Shown here: positions 23,819 to 36,038 of the stretch, piece by piece
Layout: each line of letters starts with the position of its first letter
Position numbering within the stretch: position 1 is the first letter of the stretch
DNA from: Verticillium longisporum
Lineage: Eukaryota; Ascomycota; Sordariomycetes; Glomerellales; Plectosphaerellaceae
Length of the DNA stretch: 64,000 nt
Direction: 5' to 3'
NCBI GenBank assembly: GCA_019188255.1
Contig: JAETXT010000009.1
Coordinates: 558,001 to 622,000 of the forward strand
Notes under the pieces: model-generated
Database searches by the model: none
Seen by the model: only the letters and a program-made list of their open reading frames with translations
Told to the model about the DNA's origin: nothing
Program-made: the position numbers and the translations under genes

Positions 23819-24081
23819 ATCTGCCAAAATTGCAGACGGATACGGTGTCAAGTTTTCTGTTCGTCGGGGAGAGGAGACAGCCTGCGATCATCGTTGGCAG
23901 GCCAGGTTACAGTAGCGTACAATCATACGAGCCTGATGAATACACAGTCGAGGATGAACGACCGATTTGGCTGCTGAACATTGCAACGTTGATACGTGTG
24001 AAATTTCTACGCCAGGCATGTACAGAGCAGAATGACATCCTCATCTCTCCGTCTATTTTCATCATCCTACCAAGCCAAGCT

Positions 24082-25999
24082 CTAGTCGTCCGGAAACTCC
24101 TCCGTGATGTTCGAGACGAAAGCACACGTCGAGCGATCGAACCGCTTAAAGTAGAGCCCCGCCTTCTCAAACCGATCCGGAGCCAGATCCGGATCCGTGA
24201 CGAGCTCCAGATTATCGGCCCTAGCCACAACAGCCGGCGGCCCGTCCTCGATCCTGTCGACGGGGTCAACCCACGAAAATTCAAGACGTGAAACGAGCCG
24301 GAAACTTACATGCAGTTGTAAAAGGTGATGCCCGCGTGCTGGATCCACCCGTAGACCAAGCCGAGTCTGTCGTACCGCGCGTGCCGCACCACCTGGCCGA
24401 TGCGAAAGGTCATGTCCGGCACCCGCCTCCTCGGCACGGGCGACTCCTCGTCCTCCCTGCGCATGGGGCGCGTGAACTCGCTGGCCGAGGTGCCCAGTAT
24501 GCGCTCGCTGAGGGGCGAGTAGTACTTTTCAATGAGCCACACGTCCTCTGTGCGGTGCGCGTTGAACCAGAAGGCGAGCTCGCGGCTGCTCTCGCCAAAC
24601 TCCTCGGGCGCGCCGGGCGTGAGCAGGAGCGTCGCCCAGGCCTGGGCGTACACGGCGAGTTCGAGGTTCTCCGAAGGATGGCCGTGCAGCATGTTCCCGG
24701 CGCGCAGAAACGGGTCTTGGCCGCGGTGGTAGGTGTACGTGGCTTTGATGTTGGTGGCCATTCGCACGACGAGCGTCGCGGCGGGCGCGGGGTGGAGGAG
24801 ACTTTCCAGAGACCTTTGCCAGCCAACACCGAGCACGAGGGTACGCAACGAGTCTTTGGATACTTCATAGTCTGACGCGAAAGGATCCAGATACATCTCA
24901 TCAATTGCAGGCTCGATATCTCCCTCCCCCGTCTCCGTCTTGACCCCGTCGAGATTCGTGTCGCGCGTGGCATATACTACTGCATGTACATGGCCTGGAA
25001 TGGCCAGGCAGTGCGCGTTCAGACCCAGGCGTTCCGCGAGGCAGCAGAAGATGGCCACGGATATGAGAGGCAGCGACTCGTGCTCCTCCTGTCGCAGGGC
25101 TTGGCCGATGAAACAGTTTCTCAGATTCCGATAGTTCTTGTGAGGATCGCTCATGCCAGTCAGATTATGCGTTCGAAGCCATCGGTTCAGAGCCAGTGAC
25201 TTGTCTCGCGTGCTTTGTCGCTCAAAGCTATGTTGAGAGGACCGGAACTCAAGGGCTAGGTCATCGAGGATGCGGGATACCTTGACATCATGTCAGTTCA
25301 TGCACGGCGTCAGGCGCAGTCAACCAAAGACCTACGTGGTCCATGTCGCCCGTATCATCCTGGATGACAAACATGTCCAGAGCAGAGAGAGCCGACTCCA
25401 GAGCGCGCGGTCTTCGCCACGGGGGGTCTCGCCCGCTGGCCACGATATCTGGATGGCGGCGCAGGCTGTCCCAGACGTCGAGGGCGAGTCCTCGGCGGAG
25501 GCTCGCGAGAAGGGCCTTGCTATGATACCTGAGCGCTTGTTTCAGTGAACGGAGTGGTGGCTCGGGGAATACCTATCAGTTCCTACCGCCTGGCCAGCAC
25601 GTCGTCCGCCGTGTCAATGGTGTGGCATTGCTCTAGCAGGAAGTCCTTTGCGTCATAGCCGAGGAGGCAAATCTGCTCGAACCTCCTCACGCGGCCGAGC
25701 TTGGTGGCGAGAATGCCGTCAAAGAGGTTGGAGATGCGGGCGTTGGTCGCCTTGCGCACGAGGAACAGCGCCTTCCAGTCGACGTCGGAGACCTTGCCGT
25801 CGAGCTTGGCCTGGAAATCATGGTCAGGCCCCCAGTACGTGAAGGCCGTCCGACAGTGCTGGCGCCATAGCAGCGGCTCGTTGGCGATCGTGTTGAGTCG
25901 TCTCGAGAGCAGCTGAACGCGGAGCAGGTTGTTCTCGGGCGAAACGAAGGAGAGAATGTGGTGGATGATCTCATCGGGGATCTCTTCCAAGGTGGGCAT
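24082..25999 (-). CDS. F-box protein with transglutaminase-like and YccV/hemimethylated-DNA-binding domains
   Basis: Predicted SCF substrate adaptor with FBXO21-like architecture. Model: exons 25999-25587, 25528-25336, 25280-24310 and 24253-24082, introns 58, 55 and 56 nt, 582 aa. The N-terminal F-box is LEEIPDEIIHHILSFVSP through LLSRRLNTIANEPLLWRQHC (residues ~3-45). The middle holds the SirB1/transglutaminase-like region (LPLISVAIFCCLAERLGL, HCLAIPGHVHAVVY). The C-terminal YccV domain is FRIGQVVRHARYDRLGLVYGW through DNLELVT. Intron 2 ends in AAG with CTGAC upstream. It lies tail-to-tail with the UCH gene, 263 bp apart. An A/T-rich TTTAAATATA about 150 nt upstream of the ATG may be a TATA-like element. 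Confidence 0.9.
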
Positions 26000-27088
26000 G
26001 GTGGCGACTTGAGGGAGGCGATTTGCTCAGCGTGTTGAGGACTAAGGGGAAAAAAGACGGCTTGAACGTGGTTGAAGGGACCAGAAGAACAGCAGAAGAG
26101 CGTAGCGAAATTCAGGATGAACTTTGTCAAGATTCAAAAATGATCCAGTCGCCGTATATTTAAAGGATCTCCTGAGAGGCAAATGGAAAGGAGGGGTTGG
26201 TCCGGCTATCGGGTCAGTTCAGTTGAAAATTGAACCCGTCATGGTATGGATGACCCCTCGGTTGGAGAGCTCCCTGGGGTTTGCCGCGAAGAAACCTGGC
26301 ACCTGGTAGCTATGTGCCCGGATAGGGTAGCTCGATATTGGTTGCAGCGCAGATCTAGACCGGCCTGGGACAGTCTTGACCGCCGAGTGTGCGCGTCTTG
26401 GTGTGTCGTTGGATGACCCTGGGATGGATGGGCGGCTGAGTCGCTCTCACGTGGAAGCTTGCAGCTTGGAGATGCTGCGGCTGTGACGCTAATAGACGCA
26501 GGGTTCTCCACCCTTGTGGCATGAGTTTTGGGCCATTCTGCTAGCATTTGCTGGGCGTAGAGACGCATTTTGGTGGGTGGGCGTGTCGAGTGGGTATGGA
26601 GCTTTAAGAGGCACGATTCATCGGCACCAGGTCATGTGTGCGGGGTAGTTCGAATTGGTGTCTTGATTGGCCGATGGGCTTAGTCATGGTTCCCGCCCAA
26701 GAAAGTAAACGAAACTAACCAAATACGGATGGAATGTCAACAAACTGGGGAAAACGCGCCTCGTCCATTGCATCACGGACGCAAGAGCCACCCTCGCGAT
26801 TGCAAGTTGTATCACCTCCATATTTCGCAAACCAGGCAAGCACCAGTCGCGTTGTCACCTACTCGTTTTTATTTTTCGGCCTTGAACCGCGACGCAGTTG
26901 AAAGCTTGAATCGCACACTTTCCATCGCCAGCCTCACAACTGCCGAGCTTCACGTGCTATTCTTGCTGTTCTGCAGTTCTTTATGTTTCGTTGCATCCAT
27001 GTCTCTACGCACGACGAGATAAACATACATTCGACTTTCTAACCCACATCACCACCACGAAACCAACTACCCCCCGAGCCACCCAACA
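26000..27088. other. Divergent intergenic region (F-box / MTOC protein)
   Basis: 1.1 kb, no gene supported. The last 150 nt before 27089 are CA/AC-rich, like a fungal 5' leader. No repeat array seen. Confidence 0.55.
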
Positions 27089-30000
27089 ATGGCACGACCC
27101 GGTTATGGCGGTGTCCTCGACACGCCAGGAACCAACGTTGGCGACGCGACATATCTCGACCGCCAGCCCGACTTTGACATGTCGCAAGAAGTCTCCTTCC
27201 AGTCGCCGGCCAAGGACAAGAACATCTTTCAACAGCTGCGCCACGGACGACCGAGCCTCCGCACACCACGCGGTCGCGGACCTCTGGCCGACCGAAGAAA
27301 CCTGCCGCTGCAGGGTGCCGAATTCACGCCCATGCTCAAGTCGGCCACGCGGAACAGCGCACGACGCGCCGCCTTTGGCAAGGAGAATGGCGCCGTGCCA
27401 GCAACGCCCGCCGCCCTCGACAGGATCGAAGAGGACCTCACACCCATCCCCAACGCCGACGCGTCCATGTACTCGCGCAACGCCTCCTACGTCGACAACA
27501 CGCTGCCGCAGGTCGACACGAGTAGTGCCAACTCGACCCCGCTCGTACCACTGCCGAGGAGAGGAGACGGCAAAGGCCCGTTGCAGGACGGCAATCAGCT
27601 GTCGCTGCGCGAACAAGAAAATGTCATTGACCGGATCGAGAAGGAAAACTTTGGCTTGAAACTCAAGATTCACTTCCTCGAAGAAGCCCTGCGCAAAGCC
27701 GGGCCTGGCTTCAGCGAGGCGGCTCTCAAGGAGAACACGGAGCTCAAGGTCGACAAGGTCACGATGCAACGCGACCTGCAGAAGTACAAGAAGCACCTGA
27801 CGACGGCCGAAAAGGATCTCGAGAGCTACCGACAGCAGATGCTCCAGCTGCAGGAGAAGGCCAAGAAGAAGTATGCCGACGAGAAGCAGTTGGCCGAGAT
27901 CGACCGTCTCCAACAGTCACTGGAGGAGAAGGAATCAGATTTAGAGTATCTGCAGCGCCAAGTGCAACAAGAAAAGGGAGATTCGGCAGAGGTCGAGAAG
28001 CTGCGAGACGAGATTGGAGATCTGGAAGCAGATTTGCGCGAAAAGGATCGCCTCATTGGCGAACACGAAGACCAGGTTGATGATCTCCAGGCCAAGCTGA
28101 ACGAGAAGGACGAAGTCTTGGGTGAACGTGAAGACGAGATTGAGGATTACAAGGCTAGGCTGAAGAGGGCAGAAACAAATGCTGCTGGAGAACACGACGA
28201 GCAACTCAGGGATCTCGAAACCAAACTTCAAGAAACGGAGGCCCAGTTCAAGCACGCGCAACGAAGGATGATCGAGATGGAGCAGGAGGCCGAGACACAG
28301 TCCCGGCAAGCGCTGCGAAGAATCACCGAACTCGAGCAAAAGGCCGAAGACGAGGCCAAGCAGGCTCAGCGAAGAATTCTCGAGCTCGAACAAAAGGCCG
28401 AAGCCGGTTCGTCGGCCAACGACGAGCTGGAGGACGCCAGAGACACCATTCAAGACCTCGAGGCCAGCATCCGACGGTTGGAAGCTCAAGTCGACGAGAT
28501 CCAAGACAAGGCTGACGACGCCATTTCGGACAAGAAGAGGGCGGAGAGCGATCTGCAAGAGCTGCAGGACGAGATGGCCAACAAATCAGTCGTCACCAAG
28601 GGGTTCAGTCGTCAAAAAGAAGAACGACTCACCCGCTTGCAGAAGGAGCTGGAGCAAGCTGATGAGAGATACGCAACGCTGGAAAAGGAGTTTTCTCAGG
28701 CAATGACTGAAAACCGCAGCCTCAAATCATCCATCCAGGAGACACGACAAAGCAAGGACCTCTCTGAACAAGAGCACCATTCTCTCGTTGCGAAGGTGGA
28801 AGAACTGAGGAAAGAACTTCAAGCGCGGATCGACGAGAAGAGCCTGCTCCAGACACGACACGACGCGTTGACCAGCGAGTCTGCCTCTCTGCAGCGTGAT
28901 GTTTCGCGGTTGCAGAGATCCGTCGATGAGTTGGAAGAGAACCTCTCTCAGGAACGTGATCATGCCCTGGGAATCGAGACACACATTCGTAACCAGTTCA
29001 AGGGAGACATCGACCGCCTCAACGACGAAATTTCGGATCTTCAAGCCGAGATCCGCGAACGAGACAACTTGTACGACAACGACAGCGAGAAATGGGAAAC
29101 GGACCGCCGCACGCTGCAGTCGGAGCGCGATCGAGCACACGAGAAAGCATCGAGCCTGGAAAGCACAATTGCTCGGCTGCGCGAAGCGGAGGGCAACCTA
29201 TCCGGAAAAGAGGCACAACTTCAAGAGGCGTTGCGAAGTGAGGCTGAGCGTCACAAGAACGAGCAAGCCAGTCTCAACCGCCAGATTTCCGACCTGCGAC
29301 AGGATCTCGACTCTCGGCAGTCGATGCTCACGGAGTTGCGCAATGAACTTTCTGCGACGCGAGACGATCTGCGGCAAACCCAGGTTGACTACCAATCACA
29401 GTCAGAGAAAATCGAATCACTAGAGGATGAGGTCGAGGTTCTGCAGACGACACTAGATGAAGAGTCTGAACACTCCCGCGAGGAGCTTGAAGCTGCTCGG
29501 CGCGAGTGCGAGGACCTCAAGCAACAGCTCGAGTCCCTTCGCCGCACTGCTGACCTGGCCCGTGGTACCGCCAGCTCATACCAGCAGAACGAGACGCGCG
29601 CTAGTGCGTCCCTCGAACGACTGCAGACGCAACTAGACGACTCAACCGCCCAGGTGGTCAAGCTTGGCAAGGAGAAGAAGGACTTGCAGGACCAGCTTGC
29701 ATCTCTGGATCTGGAAATGCGCTCGCTGAGGAACTCGCTCGCTGAAGCGAGGGCCGAGCGTGACGAGGTCGAAAGTGAAATGAAGAGGCTGCAGCACTCA
29801 GGCGAAGAGACTCTACGCGTCGATCGCGAGAGACTCGACTTGCGGACTGCCAAAATGAAGCTCGACAATGAGGTGCGCCGCTTGAAGGAGGAGAACAACG
29901 TGCTCATGGAGCAGAGAAGGTCGCTCGAGAGATCGCTGGAAGATGAGATTGACAAGTCTGCGGAGGAGGAGGAGCGTCTCAACCAGGAGATCCTCCAACT

Positions 30001-31488
30001 GCAGTCCAAGCTCAGGGAGGCGTCGTCTTCTGATGGGCCAGAGTCTTCATCCACGCGCAGGACCATCCGCGAGCTTGAGCGACGCATCCGAGACTACGAA
30101 GATCAACTCGCCGCCACGACCAATGTCCCCGTCGGTAACGTCACGGAGGGCAACAGCGAGTTGTCACTTGTCCGTCGCGACCTGTCAAGCGCCCGACAGA
30201 GGGAGCGCGAGTTCTTGCAACGTGAATCAGCGCACAAGGACATTGTCAAGAACCTCAAGCGACAGATTGCAGACCTCGAGCGCCAGGCCCACGAGGCCGA
30301 GATGTCTCGTCTCATCGCATCGCCAAACTCATCCAGCACGTCCGCTCGTCCCTCGGAGGTCAACAGCCTTCGCACTCAGCTCTCATCAGCCCAGCAGTCG
30401 GTGCAAGAGTTCAAGACCAAGGCGCGCGATGCTGAGCGCAAGATCGGGCAGATCGAGCGCGACTTCCAGTCCCGCCTCGACGACCTGGAAGACCAGAAGG
30501 CCTCACTCGAGCAAGCCCTCGAAGACGCGCAGCGCGACGCCGACGAAGTGACGGTCCTCCACGAGAAAGCCCTCCGCCGTCTCAGCCAGAAGCTGGAGAA
30601 GTCGGAACGCGAGCGCAAAGCCGCGGCCTCGAGCCGCCTCAACCTCGACAGCATGTCGTCCGAGCACCGCAACCTCCAGGAGCTCCTGCAGCAGTCCGAG
30701 GCCGAAACGGACGCGCTCGAACACGACGTGCTCCAGCAGCAAGACGCCATCGACGCCCTCTCGGCCGCCGAGGCCTCCCTCCGTCGTAAGCTCGAGCGCA
30801 CGCGCAGCGCGCGCCGCCTACAGGCTCACGGCCGAGAAGCTCCAGCGCGACATACGCGGGCTCAAGGCCGCCGCCGACACCGCGCCGCAGGGGCACGCCG
30901 TGTACGACACGCTCAACGAGTCGGCCATTGACACGGTGATCCGCGCGGCAGAGGGCGCCGAAGAACGTCACGGCAAGGAGCTCCGCGGCATGGCGCTCCA
31001 GATGGAGTGGATGCAGGCCCGCTGGGAGCGCGAGGTCAGCATGCGCGCCGACGCGGCGTACGCCAAGAAGTTCCTGCAGCTGGAGCTCGAGGTCGCTCAC
31101 ACATGGTACGTCCACTTGTCCCCGTTGCAAGAGCAACAGCAGCAGAAACAAAAAGTAGCTAACGTGTCTCTTCTCTCCCCGCAGCAACAAGGCCCAGCTG
31201 CGCGAACTCGAGCAGATCCGCACCGAAGTCCTCGGCAGCCGCCGCGCGCTCGCCGCCCCGCCGCCGAGCCTTGCCGGCCGCCTCGCCCGCCCGCCGGGGT
31301 CCCGCCCGACCTTCAAGGCCGTGGCGACGATGGCGCGGTTCGTGGCGCGGGCCAAGATCTGCGCGCGCGAGTGGGCCAGGCACGAGGCCACGCGCAAGAA
31401 GCTCGCCGACAGGGTCGAGGAGATGCGCCGCATGAAGAAGAGGAGGGGGCTCAAGGTCGTCCGGGAGGAGGAGGAGCACGCTGTCTGA
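27089..31488 (+). CDS. Spindle-pole-body/MTOC coiled-coil protein (CM1 + PACT; Pcp1/ApsB/Mto1 family), with frameshift
   Basis: Predicted recruiter of gamma-tubulin complexes to microtubule-organising centres. Model: exons 27089-31105 and 31185-31488, a 79-nt intron (donor GTACGT, CTAAC branch, GCAG acceptor), about 1440 aa. Residues ~170-205 (LSLREQENVIDRIEKENFG, LKLKIHFLEEALRK) match centrosomin motif 1. Residues ~205-1250 are almost continuous heptad coiled coil. The C-terminus (LQMEWMQARWEREVSMRADA, YAKKFLQLELEVAHT) resembles the PACT domain. One shift near 30804-30819 (GCGCGCC repeat) moves the frame from 2 to 3; restoring it gives AYRLTAEKLQRDIRGLK, consistent with a lost GC pair. CM1 plus PACT points to Pcp1 or ApsB; I cannot separate these from sequence alone. 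Confidence 0.88.
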
Positions 31489-32163
31489 GCGCTGAGTGGG
31501 GATCTTGTTGTCGGAACGGAAACGATTTCGCTGGCGAGGAGGGTATGAATGGCGAGACGGCGGGCACGATATGCCATGCCTGTTGGCGTTGCTTAGGTAA
31601 AACACTTGCACCAGCCCTTGAAAGGGCAGGGACGGATGGCATCAAGGTCATGATGGGTTTTGGGGTTCGGTTTTTGCATGAGAGGGCTGGCTTGGCCAGA
31701 ATGAAGAATGTGGTGATCCCGCCTGTTGAACTTTTGATCCGGTGATATTGGCAATGGCTTTGTGACTCGCGACATGTATGCAGAGAACCATCTTCCTGTG
31801 GCGACAGCTGCTCCGACAAGTCAATTGACGTCTCTGCACCAGGTCCGGGCCAAGACGGTTTGACAAGGTTGCATTAAGAGTATGCGCTGCTTGCTACCAC
31901 AGAATCGTGCAACTACCAAACTGGGCCACTGCTTTCTCCCTTGTCCAAAAAAACATCGCCAGTCTCCATTTCATCTTTCCAAAACAAAAAACATCCACCC
32001 CACTTCCCTCCCTAGACCAAAAAATGCAAGACCTTTACCCTCCCCCTCCTTCCTGCTCTTGAAACTGCCACCCTATCCAGGGGTATCCGCTGATTCGAGC
32101 CCAGTGAAGCGAGCGCTGAAACTTTTTCATATACAAGACGGGGCCGTAACGCGTGAGATATGA
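31489..32163. other. Convergent 3' intergenic region
   Basis: No gene seen. It contains A-rich and C/T-rich tracts (near 31945-32050) of 3'-UTR character. Confidence 0.5.
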
Positions 32164-34183
32164 TTACATGACGAAGAGAAGGTTCGTGTCTGTGGTCGTC
32201 AGTAGCGAACAAGGCACTATCTAGGCGAGAGGACTTACTCAGCGGGTGGCTGCAGGACAGCTGAGGCTTCTGCGAGTACTTGGCCTCGAGCTCGTCACGG
32301 ATGCTGTTGAGCAGCTGCACGTAGCTCTGCTGGGGGTTCTTCTTGAGAGACGTGATAAAGGCCCACGACATGGCACCGGTGGCCTGCTGAGCAATGGTGG
32401 CGTCCGCACTATAACGGTAGTTAGCATCCGAATCCACATCGTCGACGCTTGCTCCAGGAACAAGGGTGCTCGTTGGCCCTCCGCACTTGCGGCACGCCGG
32501 TCATCCAACGTGACTCGTCGCCCCAGACGCAAAATCGGGCCTAGGGTTACATGGGCCGACTTTGCGTCTAGGACGTAAAGACAAGGATCTTTCATATACT
32601 GCTAAAAGGGAAGGGGGAAAAAGCCATAATCGGAAAGCTGGCCGGTGGCTGCCAGTTCCTGTGTCCCCAATGGACTCCCGTCTCCCAAACTCCCAGCAAT
32701 GCGGTGAGCACCGACTGTGTGAAATCGCTTTCCTTCCTCTTATATAAAATCAAGACCAACACCCGGGGTTTCGTCGTCAAACATAAGAGACATATATGCT
32801 GGGGTATACATACGAGGTTTGGTCATCCTTGCTGCCGGAGAACATAATGACGTCTGCCGGAGACGTCTTGGTGGCCATGGTGCGCTGGTGAGCGTCATCG
32901 CCGTTGGTGGCCTTCTTGAAGAAGCCCATGATGTTGTTGGCCACGCCGCTCATGTCGCCCTGTGTGTAGGACGAAATGACACCCAGAAGACCCTGACCGG
33001 CCTCCTTGGCCAGGTTGGGCTCCTTGAGGATGCCCTGGGTGTTGTAGACGTAGGGAAGGTCGAGGGCGGTACCGGAGTGGCACGAGTCGAAGATGGCAGT
33101 CAGCCTGACGCCGGGAGGCAGAGACTTGACCATGATCCTGTGCATCTCATCATCGAGAATGTGGCCGACCTGGCGGAAGTCGACAGGGTATACGACCGCG
33201 TCGTGGCCATCGTCCTCATCGCCGTCGAGATCCTTTGTCTGGCCGCCATTGCCCAAGTAGTGGAAGAGGAGTGTGTCGTAGGGCCTGGCATCCTTGACCA
33301 GCCAGTGCATGGCACGCAGCAGGTTCTGCTTTGTCGGCTGGCTGACGGGGTTCTGCTGATCATCGGTCAAGATAACCATGTCCTCTCGCTTGTATCCGAA
33401 ATTCTCCACCAGATAGGCCGACATGTTCTTCACATCGTTGATGCAGCCTCGCAGCTGGCCGCGCTGGCCAAAGTAGTTGATACCGATCAAGAGCGCTTTC
33501 CTCCTGCCGGTGCAGTTGGAGTACTGGAAGTTGTAGTTGCTCGGGGCGCCGTGGCCAAACTGCTGAGGCGTTGTCGGAGGAGGCGCCGGAGCGTTATGGT
33601 TGCCGTGGACGTAGGCGTTCGAATTGACTGTGGGCATGGCAGGTCTGCTGTTGTAATTGGGCTGCGGCGGGCCGTAGCCGCCGTTGTAGGGCTGTTGCTG
33701 CTGTTGCTGCTGTTGCTGAGGCGGTGGCTGATTCGGTGGTCAGTGTGACAAGTCCAAGACACGCAGCGTGGGACGGAGGACGGCAATTGGGGGAATACTG
33801 ACAGGTCCGTTGTAACCGCCATACTGCTGAGGAGGCGGCTGGTTGTAGCCGTAACCAGGACCGGGGCCGGCGCCGGGGGGAGGGCCGGGTCGAGGCTGCT
33901 GGTAGCCATTGTAGGTGGGCTGTTGCGGTCTGCGGTGGAGGATTGAGTCAGCAAGGCTGCGCACGAGATGAAGTCCGAAGTGATCGAGGCGCACAGAGAG
34001 AGAGAGACGGAGGGAGGGAAAGAGATGGGCGTTGGGATTGCTGTCGCGGGGAGTAGGCGGAGAAACATACGGGTAGTAGCCGCCCTGGTGCTGCTGGTGT
34101 TGCTGCTGAGGGGGGTAGTTCTGCTGAGGGGGGCCGTTGTGGTAACCTCCCCCGTGGTAACCCTGACCCGGATAGCCGGACAT
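32164..34183 (-). CDS. Metacaspase (peptidase C14B) with catalytic His replaced by Asn
   Basis: Family role: Arg/Lys-specific cysteine protease in stress response, protein quality control and cell death. Model: exons 34183-34071, 33929-33803, 33727-32814, 32408-32239 and 32189-32164, introns 141, 75, 405 and 49 nt, 449 aa. The N-terminal ~115 residues are a Gln/Pro/Gly/Tyr-rich prodomain, standard for type I. The caspase fold starts at [12 protein letters not shown]. The catalytic Cys (about residue 296) is intact in [15 protein letters not shown]. The catalytic His segment, normally YSGHGG, reads HYLGNGGQT, with Asn at about residue 240. The 56-residue spacing to Cys is normal. The C-terminus [13 protein letters not shown] through LLFVM is conserved. 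The surrounding fold is well preserved, so I predict a stable but proteolytically dead or altered protein. Confidence 0.93.
32525..32569. other. Hairpin inside the long metacaspase intron
   Basis: AGACGCAAAATCGGGCC at 32525-32541 pairs with 32553-32569 (15 of 17 positions) around an 11-nt loop. It lies within the 405-nt intron, unusually long for this window. No peptide is encoded. Confidence 0.6.
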
Positions 34184-35558
34184 GGTGATGGACGGCGGGC
34201 GGTATAGGCAAGCAGGCCACGATGACAAGATGAGCGGCGCGAGGCCGTCAAGGCGACTCGAGGAGGGGGGTGACGAGGTCAAAAGTGAGATCAGTCCTCG
34301 ATTGACACGGACAGGTTGGGATGGCGTGTAGCTTTATAGACGCCGAAGGGGAAGCCCAGGCTAGAGACGAGAGACAAGGCGTCTAGACGTCTATGAGGTG
34401 CAGGTCGCGATGGTGTGGAGCGGACCGTTAGCGGAGGCAAGCGAGTCCCTTGTTCAGCAGGAGCGGAGAGGGGGGAGGGGTGTTCGAGAACAGAGCTATT
34501 GAAGATTGTATCGTGATGCTCCGGGTGCTAAGAGGAGTGGAGGAGGGACCAGACCAGGCCAGGGGGGGTGGGGGTGGAAGGGTCAAAGGTGAGGTGAGCG
34601 ACGCGGGGGGGCTAGCGATGCGAGAGGTGTGTCGAGCGAGGCTGGAGCCGGAGATGTCCAGAACCGCGTCGGTAGTCGTTAGGGCAGGACGAGGACGAGC
34701 GGTGTGGTGCGGTGCGATGCGGTAGGTACCTAGGTAGGGATATAGAAAGGAGGAAAATGAGGGGAGGGGGGAAGGTTTTCTGGGTGTGTGCGAGGGGCAG
34801 AGAGAGGGTCGGTCGGAGAGGGTCAGAGGGCCGCCCAGAACGAGAAGAGGAGGGCCGATGAAGCGAATGTGAGAGAAGGAGCAGGACCGAGACCGAGACG
34901 ACAGTGGAAGTTGCTGGCACCTTGTTCCTGCCTTGGGACAATTTTCCATGCCGAAAAAGGCCAGCAGCTGCTGCTTGGCTTGGCTTTTGTCTGGCAGCGA
35001 CCAGCGACCTTGCCACGCCTACCTTCCCTTACTCACGCAACTTCAGCTTCCACAGATTGGGATGCCACACATCACTGCCTCTTTCGCTGCCTCGCTGCTG
35101 CCGCTGGAGCTGCCACTGCCACTGCCCTGCCCATCGTGCGCTTGACGGCTCGGGCGGACTTGCCGGGTGTGGGGCACCTTGGGTCTTGGGTCTTGGGTCC
35201 TGGGTCCTTTTAGATGGGATCAGATGTACCGTGTCATTGGGCACTAACAAGGATGCGTAGGTAATCTTGGGCCAATCTTGGGGGTACCTCTTGACGACGC
35301 CGAGGCCCGAGTACCTAAGGTACCCAAGGCAGGCGTGTCAGCGGGCAGTTTGCTGACTCTGACAGGCGCAGAGCACGCTGACTGCCCCGCCCCGTGTGCT
35401 GTACACACTGATAGTGCAGTGGGGTCGAAGTACTTTGCTTGTGTTCCGACCTGCCCACCTCGGCCTCCTGGCAGACAGACAGACAGACAGCAGTGGCAGC
35501 TCTGCCAGGCGCTGCGGGTGCGCATCTTTTCCCTCTCGACTCGCCGCACCTCTCGACT
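34184..35558. other. Upstream region of the metacaspase gene
   Basis: 1.4 kb, no gene supported. G-rich on + near 34460-34800. It contains a palindromic TAGGTACCTAGGTA cluster at 34721-34739, short GGGTCTT repeats near 35180, and GTACCTAAGGTACC near 35311. Confidence 0.55.
34721..34739. repeat. TACCTAGGTA-type palindromic cluster
   Basis: GGTAGGTACCTAGGTAGGG, an overlapping palindrome about 540 bp upstream of the metacaspase ATG. It is one of several similar clusters in this window. Confidence 0.7.
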
Positions 35559-36038
35559 TCAGCTTTCCAGGCACCGTCCCAAACCCTTTTCGGCAATTGA
35601 CGGCCGCTTAGCAAAGACACCGCCCACTTTACCAACAAGGCCTTGGTCCATGTTGCTTCTCCAATGGCCTGCCATGCCTTGGCCAATGTCATTGGCAATG
35701 TCATTTGAGCTTGCGCGATCATCATCACTGACGAGTTCGATGACGGTCTCACAGTCCTCACTCGCTGGAAGGCTCAGCTCGAGTCCTGCAATGCCTGCAA
35801 TGCCTGCACAACCTGCAAGGTCTGCCAGGTCGGCAACGCCCTGCAACATCAACAAACCAGGGTCCGGCGCCTGATCCTCAGCCGCACCCAAGGGGGTTCG
35901 CATCTCGAGACGGACCCTGAAAGCGTTCGGAGTCGAAGACTGCGCTTCGAAAATCGGCCAGTCTTGCTCAGCGCACGTCAGCATCTGGGGCAAAAGCTTC
36001 TCGCCCCCCTCGTACGACACGACTAGGCGACTCGTCAT
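35559..36038 (-). CDS. Candidate small hypothetical protein, 159 aa
   Basis: Single frame starting MTSRLVVSYEGGEKLLPQML and ending KGLGRCLES. Composition is protein-like: an acidic segment, then a Leu/Ala/Gly-rich stretch (LADLAGCAGIAGIAGLELS) arising from a GCCTGCAAT repeat. No family recognised and codon bias is only moderate. It may be spurious. Confidence 0.3.
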   Translation of the reverse strand: MTSRLVVSYEGGEKLLPQMLTCAEQDWPIFEAQSSTPNAFRVRLEMRTPLGAAEDQAPDPGLLMLQGVADLADLAGCAGIAGIAGLELSLPASEDCETVIELVSDDDRASSNDIANDIGQGMAGHWRSNMDQGLVGKVGGVFAKRPSIAEKGLGRCLES

